From: Drosophila pseudoobscura
Lineage: Eukaryota > Arthropoda > Insecta > Diptera > Drosophilidae
Direction: 5' to 3'
Length of the DNA stretch: 64,000 nt
Assembly (NCBI RefSeq): GCF_009870125.1
Contig: NC_046683.1
Coordinates: forward strand, 5,270,001-5,334,000
Positions 48,105-58,600 of this stretch are shown in pieces. Position 1 is the first letter of the stretch, and each line of letters begins with the position of its first letter. The position numbers and the translations under genes are program-made. The notes below the pieces were generated by a model. The model saw nothing but the letters and a program-made list of their open reading frames with translations. It was not told the origin of the DNA and did no database searches.

Positions 48105-48903
48105 CTCTGCAATGCTTCTTCTTCAGCTGCTGACGGTTGTCTTGCCTTTACACCGAACTGAGCTGCGTGAGCTTTGTTGTTGGCAATGAAAATGCTTGGA
48201 CGCGGCTGCCGACTGCGAGTTCTGCGGGAGCTGCGTGAAAGAAATGAACGAATCGGTTAATAATGTCAAAAATTTTCACACACCAAAAATAAGCACACAC
48301 CGCGAAAAAAAAACGTTTGCTAGCACGAGCAAATTTTCTAACTTGACGGTGAGACAGCAACACACCAGGAACTAGAACAATACACATGCACGCGACGTGG
48401 GCGCGTTTCCCCGTGAATGACAATGAACAAGGTGACGGTGATTCGACTTCGCATGAATCTCGGAATTATCAATTAACTTTCAGCTGCAGCGGCTCAAATC
48501 TTAAACATCACGCTACCTTAAGAAAACAAACCAGCTTTACGGCATCTATCCCTTTTGTAAAGACAATTTAACGCAATAAACTATGGGGGTGAAGTAACAA
48601 GAAGAAGCAATAGCCGCAAAACTTGTTATGTAAAACGTTGGGTTATTAATTAAAATTAGCCTATACCATGAATTTCATGAAACCGGCAAACAAAATATAT
48701 GACTTAAAATATACCCGCTTTCTCTTTGCTCACATTGAATTCGAAACAAAAACACAATTAAACACAAAAAATGTCAGCAGCAATGAGCCATTCACCATAG
48801 GAAACGGCATCAGCTGTCGTCATGCGTATATCGATAACTTAGCTGAAAAATATCGATATGACCTAAGCCTTGTGTGAAGAAACCAGAAATTAACAGCAGC
48901 AGC
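48105..48903. promoter_or_regulatory. divergent Nat1/mRpS14 promoter region with two DREs
   Basis: About 800 bp separate the two start codons. Perfect TATCGATA sites at 48,829-48,836 and 48,851-48,858 lie 46-75 bp before the mRpS14 ATG. DREF-bound elements of this kind mark TATA-less housekeeping promoters in Drosophila. A plus-strand ATG at 48,874 is in frame with mRpS14 and would add ten residues, but it sits very close to the DREs, so the later ATG is preferred. Confidence 0.6.
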
Positions 48904-49352
48904 ATGAATTCTCTGGCCAGAATTGGTGGTTTCGCTTGCCAAGCTGGGAAATTAGCTGGATTTGGCGTAAGTTTATATCAATGTCAATCTTTAAACTTTA
49001 CTGACATTGGTTTGTGGTTAACCCATAGTTACAGCAAGTGCGAACAAAGTATGCCGACTGGAAGATGATCCGTGATGTCAAGCGCCGCAAGTGCGTGCAA
49101 GAGCATGCCAAGGAGAGGCTTCGAGTTAATTCACTTCGGAAGAATGACATACTGCCCATTGAGCTGAGGGAAGTGGCCGATGCGGAGATTGCTGCTTTTC
49201 CACGCGACTCATCATTGGTCCGTGTTCGGGAACGTTGCGCACTTACGTCACGGCCGCGCGGAGTTGTCCACAAATATCGCCTCAGCAGAATTGTATGGCG
49301 CCATTTGGCGGACTATAACAAGCTATCCGGTGTGCAGCGTGCCATGTGGTAG
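48904..49352 (+). CDS. mRpS14: mitochondrial ribosomal protein S14
   Basis: Exons 48,904-48,966 and 49,029-49,352 (62-bp intron, GTAAGT...CCATAG) give 128 residues. This is the bS14/uS14m protein of the mitochondrial small subunit, which contacts the 3' major domain of 12S rRNA. Residues 1-25 form a likely mitochondrial targeting segment lacking acidic residues. Family motifs follow: [44 protein letters not shown] and the closing [20 protein letters not shown]. It lacks the four-cysteine zinc site, as is normal for this class. An AATAAA follows at 49,406. Confidence 0.95.
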
Positions 49353-49405
49353 AGTCTAAATCAATACAATATTCTTTGTTTATGTTAACAATTTACACAA
49401 AAACC

Positions 49406-49411
49406 AATAAA
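49406..49411 (+). terminator. mRpS14: mRpS14 poly(A) signal
   Basis: AATAAA 54 nt past the mRpS14 stop. Confidence 0.6.
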
Positions 49412-50230
49412 TACATACATAAGATCCGTAAACGTATAGTGGTTGTACTTCAAGTTACACTCCAGTACTCAAACGCGATACACTTATCGCTAGCGAAAAC
49501 TGGGATGATATTCCTATAGAAACGATAAGAAATCATCCCTGTTTTTGGGCGCCTAAAATAGTGGCTACTGTTTGTCTGCCGACTAGTACTCAGATCGAAA
49601 AAGAATTCCGATTTATATTTCCAGCCGGCTAGATAAATGCAATTACGATGATAAATTTAATTTATATGGATATTATAGTTGTATACCCTGTTCTCATTCT
49701 ACAATTTACAAAGACAACTATCAGTTTAATTTGGCAATACTTATGGGTATGCAATATTTTTTTGGTTTCCGTAACGGATCACCTAATATTCCTGCCGCTG
49801 CCGATTTCCCACCATATCCGTCCCCCGCTACTACTCTTGATGCTTATAGCATTTTATATATAGCCTAAAACCACCCTGGGACTGAAAATTAATGTCGAGT
49901 CATGACGTTTTTTTAAAAATCAACGGATCACATTTATATAAATAGATATAGAGACAACAACAATCATTTTTATTGCATTTCTTTTCCCCAGGTATAGATT
50001 TACCCAATCTTCGCGGGGTTTCTTCGTTCATAGCCAAATACCATCCTTGCTTTTCTAGTATGTATCGGTTGCCTTTCCAGTATTAATCGGATATTTATTT
50101 TGCTTATCTGAGCCGGCTACGAAAACTAATGTTTACGTTTTGTCTATGATGCTATCTCGCTCTTCGCACGAAATTTACCAGGCTAATTTCATACAGCTAT
50201 TGATGACAATGTTCACCGGTTGGATCAGCT
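49412..50230. other. intergenic, mRpS14 to helicase gene
   Basis: No gene seen. It contains an imperfect hairpin-like pair, CTGGGATGATATTCC at 49,500 and AAATCATCCCTG near 49,530. The rest is AT-rich sequence that presumably includes the helicase promoter, without TATA or DRE motifs. Confidence 0.4.
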
Positions 50231-53200
50231 ATGTCAAAGAAATCAAGTAAATCGCGGGGAGTGTTCAATCTAGTGGAGTTTAGTTTTTTGGAGCTAAAGG
50301 CTGAGCTCAATGGCGTTCTGAAAGTCAAAAGCCGTCAGCAGCTAAGTTTTGTCGAGAACGAGGCCGACTTCTGGAAATTTGTAAACAAATATGAGTGCAT
50401 GTTGCGCAGTATGGGCCAGCCAGTACTCCCGCAAGTTTTGCAGAAGCCAGAGCTGGAAAGAGCACAGCCATATCACAGGAGCAAGCACCTGTCCATTCAA
50501 CTGGATGAGTCCGCCCTGCGCCAAGAACAAGATAACGTTAGCGAGGTGCAGGCGCAGTTCCAGCAGATACTGCTTATCTACCTAGACTTTAAGCAGAAAG
50601 AGAAGTTTAAACGTATTAAGAAATTACGCCAGGCGCAGCGAAATTTACCAATTACCCGCTTCAAGGATGATTTGCGTGCGGCCATGGACTCGTCCCGTGT
50701 GGTCATTATCGCCGGCGACACTGGATGTGGAAAATCCACACAAGTGCCGCAGTTCCTCTATGATTTTGGGTACCGCAGCATAGGTAAGTGTTCTGACACC
50801 ATCCCATTAGCCAAGCTAATTGCTTTTGATAACTTTTCAGCGTGCACTCAACCGCGCCGCTTGGCATGCGTGTCGCTGTCGAAGCGAGTGGCTCATGAAC
50901 TGCTAGAAGACTACGGCAGTAAGGTGGGCTTCCAGATCCGATTTGAGAGAAGAAAAACACAGCACACGAACATTCTGTTCATCACGGAAGGCCTGTTACT
51001 TCGCCAACTTGCGGTTTCTTCTAGCCTAGATGACTATGACGTGCTCATTCTGGACGAGATACACGAGCGGAATCTGTTTGGTGATTTCCTGCTAGGTGTA
51101 AGCAAATGTCTGTTGCGGAGCAAGCCGCAACTGAAACTTATCCTTATGTCGGCCACCATCAACGTGGAACTGTTCCAATGTTACTTTAAAGAGGAGGGGG
51201 CACGGTTTCTGCAGGTGCCGGGACGCTTGTTTCCCATAAAATTGCGCTACATGCCACCCCCAGCGTTGGAGATGAAAGCCGGCCAAGCCACGGCGAGGTC
51301 TAATCGTTCGCAGGGAACGCGCATGGACCCAGCTCCGTTCGTGCAAGTCCTTAACCTGATCGACCAGCAATATCCCTGTAAGCCTTTCAAACCATATAAT
51401 TAACGATTATATACAATTGGTACCTTCGACTTTCACTTTCAGCCAGCCAACGCGGGGATGTCCTCATCTTTGTTAGTGGCGTTAACGAGATCGACACCGT
51501 ATGTGAGGCCATAAAGGAGTACGCCGCCCAGCAAACGCACTGGCTCGTCCTGCCACTTCACAGTGGACTGGCACTGGCCGAGCAGGACAAAGTGTTCGAC
51601 TATGCACCCGAAGGCTCGCGCAAGTGCATCGTATCGACGAATATTGCCGAGACTTCACTGACTGTGGACGGTGTGCGGTTTGTTGTCGATTCTGGAAAGG
51701 TCAAAGAGATAAGCTACGACGCAGTCTGCAAGGGACAACGCCTGAAGGAGTTTTGGGTGTCCAAATCATCGGCAGAACAGCGCAAGGGTCGCGCAGGTCG
51801 CACAGGGCCGGGTGTAAGTTCAATAGTCGACCCACAGGTCTAGTCCCAGGTGTCATCCTTACTTTCTGTTCTTCCAGTTTTGTTTTCGTCTCTACTCGCA
51901 GCAGCAGTTCGATGCGTTCGAGGCATATCCCACTCCAGAAATCTACCGCGTCCCTCTGGACACAATGTTGCTGCAAATGGTATCCATGGGACTGCCCGAC
52001 GTCAGGGCCTTTCCCTTCATTGAGCCTCCGGAATCAGAGCGCATCGAACAGACCATTCTGGCACTAAAGCAGCATGTAAGCCTCCTTATATCTGACCAAA
52101 CTTATTCTAGTGTGACCTTTTGGGGTCACTACCCAATCAAAATAGGAGGAAATATATGTATGCTTATATCTTGTGTCTATCCACCATCCACCAGGGCGCC
52201 GTTAGCATGGAGGAGAAGATCACGCCTTTGGGCAGCTCGTTGAGCAACCTGCCAGTGGAGCTGTCCATTGGCAAAATGCTGCTCATGGGATGCGTGTTCC
52301 CGGAGGTGGATCAGCTGTTGACCCTGGCCGCCATGCTCAGCGTACAAAATCCGCTTACCAGCCGTGCTTACACGGACGCGCACTGCGAACGGGAGCGCCA
52401 GAGTCTGGAATCCACTCAGGGAGACCTCTTCACCCTGATGAACGCCTACCGCGAGTGGCTGCAGCTGAAAATGGCCCGGGAGAACACCAGGAAATGGTGC
52501 CATCGTCGAGGCATCGAGGAGCAACGATTCTACGAGGTCAGCAAGATGCGCCAGCAGTTCCAGCGCATCTTGGAGAGCTGTAACATGGCTCCACCCAGCA
52601 CTTCCGGCGCGCTGACCAGTGCCGAAAGAGCCAGCCGTCACGGAGAAGTGCGCCAACTGAAGGCTCTCAAACGGCGCCAGCGGTTTGAGCAGCCCCGACA
52701 CCCCAAGCTACTAAAACACCAGCACAGCGGAGGGCAGTACGAGGAGCCAGATGAGAACTACGAGGACGTGCGCGACGTGGACTTTCGCCTGCGGCACGAT
52801 GCCCGCCAGCTCGCCCTACTTGAGCGCTCGGCGCGTCTGGAACGCAACAGGGACGTGGTCTTGCTGAAGCTGCTACTGGTAAGCGGCTTCTACCCGCAGC
52901 TGGCCATTAGTGATGAGTTCAACTACTGCAAGGGAGGGGGCCAACAGTTCTTTCACACTCGAATGAAGCCATTCATCTCCTTGCATCCGAACTCGCACTT
53001 CGCCAAGTACTACGAGTGCCTCAAGCTCGCCGAAAGTGACCTAATACCGAAGCCGGCCTACTACACACCAAAGCATCCACTCAGTGAGCGCCATCAGCTG
53101 CTGTGCTATCAGTAATTAACCGGCAACGACGCCCGAGAAAATAAACACAATACAACCAGTCACTTGCAGGTCGCTACTAGAGACAGCAAAGCCATACCTG

Positions 53201-54032
53201 ATGAGCTGCATTCGGCTTCCAGTGGCCCACACGCTTCTCCTATTTGGCTTCGCGATCGATACGAACGCAGACCTGACACAGATGGTCTTTGACGGCTGGC
53301 TCTGCCTGGACTTCCCTGTGCCCGACAGCGGGATGAAGCTGCTGTGCCGAGCCATCAAGCTGCGGCGCCGTTGGAGCAGCCTGCTCTATAGCAAGCTTGA
53401 TGGTGCGTGGCCCCTCCTGGGGAGAACCAGTGATTGCTTTTATTTTCACGTTAATCGAATCTTTTTTAGAGCTCAACGCCAGCGAGAAGGCTCCAGCTGT
53501 TACTTCCAAAAACATCACGCTCTGGCACGAGCTTATCGACTTCATGGGACTGGATGTGCCGTACGCCGTTAGTCGACTGCTGCCAGCTGATCTCAAGAGG
53601 CTCTACACACACGAGACTCCAATGCCGCTCCTTGAAAAGCTGCAGGGAAATCCCTTCGACATCGACTATCCTCCGAGTCCCAACATGACGAAGGGTGGCA
53701 TCAACGTCTCCGAAAACGTTGTGTACGGCTGTGTGGCGGACCAGCCGTGGACTCTGGCTATGCAAGCGGCCCTCCAGGCACGGGCCTGGCAGTGCTCAAA
53801 GTGCGACTTTCAGCTGGAAAAGTGTGATATGCTCGAACAGCTGGTGCACCGTCAAGAGTGCAAGAAAGTGCGACCGGCCAGCCCAGTTCCCGTACAGCAG
53901 CCACCCACAGCTCGCTCTAACAGCTCTAACTCTGGGAACTATTTCTGTGAGAGCTGCAAACGCCATTTGAATATTTGTTTGCCGATCGACATTCTACGCC
54001 ATCGACGGCAGTGTGGAAAAGACAGAAAATAG
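50231..54032 (+). CDS. DHX34-type DEAH-box RNA helicase (CG32533 orthologue)
   Basis: Seven exons: 50,231-50,783; 50,841-51,377; 51,443-51,813; 51,878-52,075; 52,195-53,111; 53,170-53,402; 53,470-54,032. They encode 1,123 residues, close to human DHX34. DHX34 is an RNA helicase that binds UPF1 and promotes nonsense-mediated decay in animals. Visible motifs: Walker [11 protein letters not shown] (161-170), DEIH (256-259), SAT (288-290), motif [14 protein letters not shown] (476-487), then winged-helix/HA2 ([20 protein letters not shown]) and OB-fold ([17 protein letters not shown]). The C-terminus has two CxxC...H-x-C-like pairs ([32 protein letters not shown]). The frame appears to stop at 53,113, but that TAA lies in a 58-bp intron (CA|GTAATT...TTGCAG|G). 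Splicing it restores the OB-fold. Confidence 0.93.
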
Positions 54033-54129
54033 TGTTAGCCATAGCTATGCACGAAGATCCAGCCTGTACTACAATCTGTACAATCAGTAAACCGAGACAA
54101 AACTCGTCTTGCTAGCCATAAATCCCTTA

Positions 54130-54356
54130 TCTCTCAGGGATGGACTAACCTCAAGGAGATATTGTCTACTGCCGGGGGCCCCCTATTCAAAGGGGTCCCT
54201 GCAAACAGAAAAAATGCTGAAAGGTTTATAAATATTCTACAGTTAAAAGGCCATACTGGTTTAGCGAATCAAACATTCAAGTTTATTACTGAAGACTGTG
54301 GCTTAGATGTCCAAAATTGTAGAGGACAATCATACGACAACGCACATCTGCGATAA
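54130..54356 (+). pseudogene. decayed hAT-type transposase fragment (DUF4371-like)
   Basis: A 64-codon frame (54,162-54,356) contains FITEDCGLDVQNCRGQSYDN followed by A. CRGQSYDNA is the hallmark of the DUF4371 region of hAT-derived ZMYM1/P52rIPK-like transposases. The preceding residues (STAGGPLF...LQLKGHTG) fit the same domain. It breaks off right after the motif, with no other transposase parts nearby, so it is a dead fragment between two genes. Confidence 0.65.
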
Positions 54357-54539
54357 GCCATCGATGTTTTTCGAATTTTCTCTTGAAATGAACCCATTAA
54401 GGGTATAAAAGTAATATTCATATAACAAATTGTTGTTAAAAACAGAGTAAAGTGTTTTCAAAAAGAGTATTTTGTTGTAATCTAAAAACATTGAGGCTTG
54501 AGATGTTTTTGCAGTGTACACACCATCATCGATGACATC

Positions 54540-55135
54540 GTTTCTCAAGCTCTACAAAAAAGGTGTTTTACTTTGTGGCATCGTCGTGCTTAACTAAAAT
54601 GTATACATCACATAATTTGTTGGTCCTTCGAACAGTGGGTGTAATTTCTGGTTATGTGGGCACCCTGGCCATTCGCGTGTTGCTTAGAGGACAAGAAACC
54701 TGCCAAAGGGACTGCTGAGGCATATGGCATTCCCCGTTTTGACGAAAAGGATCACTCGTCGTGCTTGGAACATTAGGAGGATGTACTTACCACAGCAGAA
54801 GAGTTGTTCGACACCATTAACATCAGCATCATTCTTCTTTTGGAAGAAATTGGTTCTCCTCGCAAGCGAATACTCCAAATACTTCCAATCGTGGAAGAAA
54901 GCCGCTGCAAAGCTCCTTGTTTACTTCTACTAAATGCACTTATTCTTTGAAGGGAGCGGCTCACATACCACATATGCAGGCATCTGTTACTCCCCAGAAA
55001 AGGCGTGGACGAAAGGCAACACCAGCCAAACCAACTAAGCGCACCAAGGAACCCCATCCAAACCATCGTTCAAGGAGTACCGATCCAGTGAAGGCTCTGA
55101 AAATGAATAAATTTGTATTTTCACTTTATTTTTGA
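54540..55135 (+). pseudogene. degenerate coding-like sequence, unrecognised
   Basis: Short protein-like stretches occur in different frames, interrupted by stops. They are KKPAKGTAEAYGIPRFDEKD, then DVLTTAEELFDTINISII and LLEEIGSPRKRILQILPIVE, then an AT-hook-like KRRGRKATPAKPTKRTKEP and an acidic end, FKEYRSSEGSENE. The shifts and stops suggest a relic of a chromatin-type protein or of a transposon host gene. The parent is unknown. Confidence 0.35.
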
Positions 55136-55239
55136 TGGTTTTCTTCAAGCTTAGCGGACTTTTCAGCGATGCCCACTAAATTCTTGATGAAATTAGTCTA
55201 TTTAGGGCAATCAATTGGTTCCTTCACTGACACTTACGC

Positions 55240-55400
55240 TACCTCTCCATGCGCTTACTCATTCTGATCTCTCTCTCTCTCACACACACACTCTCATCGT
55301 GCAGTGTGCGCCCTGTAGCGAAGAGGTGCCATACTGACTGAGTACCCGGTATAAGGTAGAGCAGCGGCCTTTGCGGCGGTTCACAACGTAATAAAAGTAA
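55240..55400 (+). mobile_element. DINE-1-like 3' fragment
   Basis: ATGCGCTTACTCATTCTGAT is followed by a CT run, CACACACACTCTCATCGTGC, AGTGTGCGCCCTGTAGCGAA, GAGGTGCCATACTGACTGAG and TACCCGGTATAAGGTAGAGC, then AGCGGCCTTTGCGGCGGTTC and ACAACG. This is the most complete 3' end of the family in the window and includes the GGTAGAG...GCGG terminus. Confidence 0.65.
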
Positions 55401-55618
55401 AAGACTAGCACATTTCTTGGGCCCAGCGCCATGCTTGCTTTAAATACCATTTTCGAGGGTATATGGTACTGGTGATGCATGAAACCGAAGAAAAATCAAC
55501 TTAGCTGAGGGGAGTTTTGTTTTAAAGAAGAATGTAGGCTCTTTGAGTTTATTTATGTGATGTAAGATGATAACAAAATGTATAAGTGGCTATATACACG
55601 CTTTAAAATTTATGATAG

Positions 55619-55624
55619 TTTATT
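55619..55624 (-). terminator. pcm: pacman poly(A) signal
   Basis: AATAAA on the minus strand, 52 nt past the pacman stop. Confidence 0.55.
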
Positions 55625-55675
55625 TGTGTGAGCTGCCTGTCACTTCTAAGTCTTCTTTATGTTCGGATTTTGAGC

Positions 55676-58600
55676 TCAATGGATAATGTAATCCAAGTCG
55701 AATTTTGCACCAATGCGAGGCACTCGCTGTTTCCTCGCCTTTAACTGCACAAAAAGAAGAGAGAGAGATACACAGAGCGAGGTTGAGTGAGCGAAACAGC
55801 CTTCAAGGGGTTCCACCTACCTGGGCTGGAGTGGATCCTGGACCTGGATCGGCATCAGCTTCGACCTTCGCAGCTACGGCGGTGCTACGTTCAGCTTGTG
55901 ATGTCGATGGCTGGAGCAAAGGGAATCACATTATTGAGATTTCGTCCATGGATTGCTCTGACTCTTACCTGAATATTCAGTGTCTGCATGAGTTCGACAG
56001 TCGCTTCGTTTGGTACTTCTTCCTGATGACTAGGGCGGGAGTTCATTTCTCCGGCTGTTGTTGACGACGGCTATGAAAGAATATGATACATTGAATTACC
56101 GAAGAGAGTTTGTTCGATTAACTCACCGTCTCCGTCTCTATTTGCCCAATTGGCTGAGAGCGCTGCGATACCTTGGGACGATATGCCTGTATGGGCACAA
56201 AGTCCTGTATGGACGAGTAACGAGGTCTGCTACTGGCTATATCCTGCTGTTGGTGGGGATGTTGGGGATACTGGGTATGCTGGGGATACTGTGTCTGATA
56301 CTGTTGGTGCTGCTGCTCCAGTGTTGTCCGAGTGTTGTTGTTGTTGTAGACTTCATGCTCCTGCGAGTTGTTATAGGATGATTGGTTTCCGTTTTTGTAG
56401 GGCATTTGATAAGAGTGGGGGGGTGGCATCTGCTGGAAGTGCCGGTATTGTGACTGTGGTGGATTAGACCGCTGCCGTGGGAGGCCCTGATGAAGATCTA
56501 CCTCCTGTGTCTGCATAGACCTGAACCACTGTTGGGTCTGAATGTGGATGGCCTGTTGCGCTTGTTGTGCTTGTTGTGCCTGCTGTGCTTGCTGTGCTTG
56601 CTGTTGAGCCTCCTTCTGCCAAAAGACCGGAGGCTGCGGCAGTTTCTGGGTCAAAATAAGGAGGTTGAAATTGGAAAATAATTCATCCACACACAACTGA
56701 CTCACAGGCATTTGTCCAGGCATGGGTCGCTGAACTATTTGCGACTGAGATTTCGGCGGCTGCTGCTGCTGCTGCAAGGATGTAAGAGTTACTTGATCAA
56801 GTGGCTGCTGCTCTTTATTCATGCCCAGCAGCGACTTGAGAGCCAGAGTCTGTTTATCCGACACCACGAGCGCTGGCGATATTGTGGTCGGTATTGGGGC
56901 TGCGCCAACATTGCCTCCCTGGTGTCGAGCAGAACTCTGGTGCCAACTTTCCTGTGCGTCCTCCAGGTATGAGTTAGTTGGCAATGCAGAATGGTGATGC
57001 TGCGACAGTGCTTGAGTTGTGATGGGCTGGTTAGATCTACCCGGGAGGACGGAACGCGGCTTGACAAAATCATCGGATATCTCCGTTTTCATCGTGATTT
57101 CATCCCAGGCCTTCCCTGCTGCCGTAAGGTACCGGCCGTTGGTTTCCAGCAGCTGTTTATGCTGCTGCTGTTGCTGCTGCTCCTGTTGTTGCTGTAGCTG
57201 CTGAAGATACTGCTGCTGCAGATGCTGCTGTTGCTGATAGTTTTGTTGCTGCTGCACATGCTGCTGTTGCTGCTGCTGTTGCTGGTGCTGTTGCTGGTGC
57301 TGTTGCTGTTGCTTTTGCTGTTGCTGGTGCTGCTGATTTTGTTGCTGCTGCACATGCTGCTGTTGCTGCTGTTGCTTTTGCTGCTTTTGTTGCTGCTGCT
57401 GCTTTTGTGGCTGATGCTGCTGCTGCTGCTGCTGCTGTTGCTGTTGCTGCGGCTGCTGCTGTTGCTGCCGATTCTGCTTCTCTCGCTTCTCCATGCGCGG
57501 GGCATTCGTTTGGTTGGGTTGATGATAGCTCTGGCGCGTTTTCTCAAACTGCAAGCCTGACTGCTGGTTTTGTCCATTTTCTAAGCGAGAGAATTTGGGG
57601 GATTAGCAGACATCGATATCCGTGTGTAAGAAGTGAAACGAGGGGGAGAAAGTGCTATGGCTATGGCTATGGCTATCGAAATTGAAATCGAAATTTTGGG
57701 TAAAGGAAAGGGAGCTACGCCGAACTACTCACCATTCAAACAAATCACTACGAGGGCATTTTCTGGTATCTTGTAAACACGCTCCTCGGCTATGCCGTGG
57801 ATGTCGTTGCAGTTGGGAACGGCCTTGTCGAAGAGCACCTCGCAGAAGGTGTCCACGGCATGAACGCACTCTAGTCGCACAGGATTGGGGTCGGTGACGG
57901 GGTGGACGCCGATGACGGTGCCCTTGATGCCAACCGGCACCATGTAGATGGTGCGGACGATGACGACGCGATCGAACAGGCGCACTGGGCGACGCGACTT
58001 ATACACATCGGGCAGTGTGACATTTGGCTTGATGAGGAGGTGGGGCTTCACCTGGAGCTTTACATCCTTCACGGGCATCGAACGCAGCTCCTCGACGGCG
58101 CCCATCAGCAGTTCCACGGTCTCCTTGCACACTGTCTTGGAGCCACAGGAGATGCGATCCACCTTCATGTGCGGTTGCTGACGGACCCAGTTAGCCAGAT
58201 CCTCGATATGGTGTTGGCCCACGGCGTCCGGGTAAATGTCCTGTTCGAAAAAGTACTCGTTCCTGTCGTTGCTGACGGCGAAGTAGCTGACCACCTCGGG
58301 GAAGCGCTCGCAGTACATGTGCATGAGCTCGACGGCTAGGCTGGAGTAGAACCACTGGTTGTTCAGGCGACGGCAGTAGCCGGCCCGCTCCTCGTTCTGG
58401 CGGGGAAACTTCAGCTGCAGCCCGATGTTGTGCTTGGCCACGTTCTCCATCTTTTCGCGGCGCGGTCCCAGCACTACCCAGAAGGTGCCGGTCAGACGGC
58501 CCAGGGCTCTTCCATTGATGTTCAGCTGCCGGCAGACGTCGAAGGTGTTCATATAGTCCTTGTCGCGTTCCTCCTGCTCTAGACGCGCCTCGTCCAGGTT

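Noticed and set aside
49500..49545. Possible microRNA-like hairpin around GGGATGAT...ATCATCCC
   Set aside because: The stem is short with mismatches and there is no extended precursor pairing.
57222..57560. Leu-rich plus frame over pacman exon 8
   Set aside because: Complement of the poly-Gln codons of pacman.
57902..58339. 145-codon plus frame over pacman exon 7
   Set aside because: Antisense shadow of a well-supported conserved exon.
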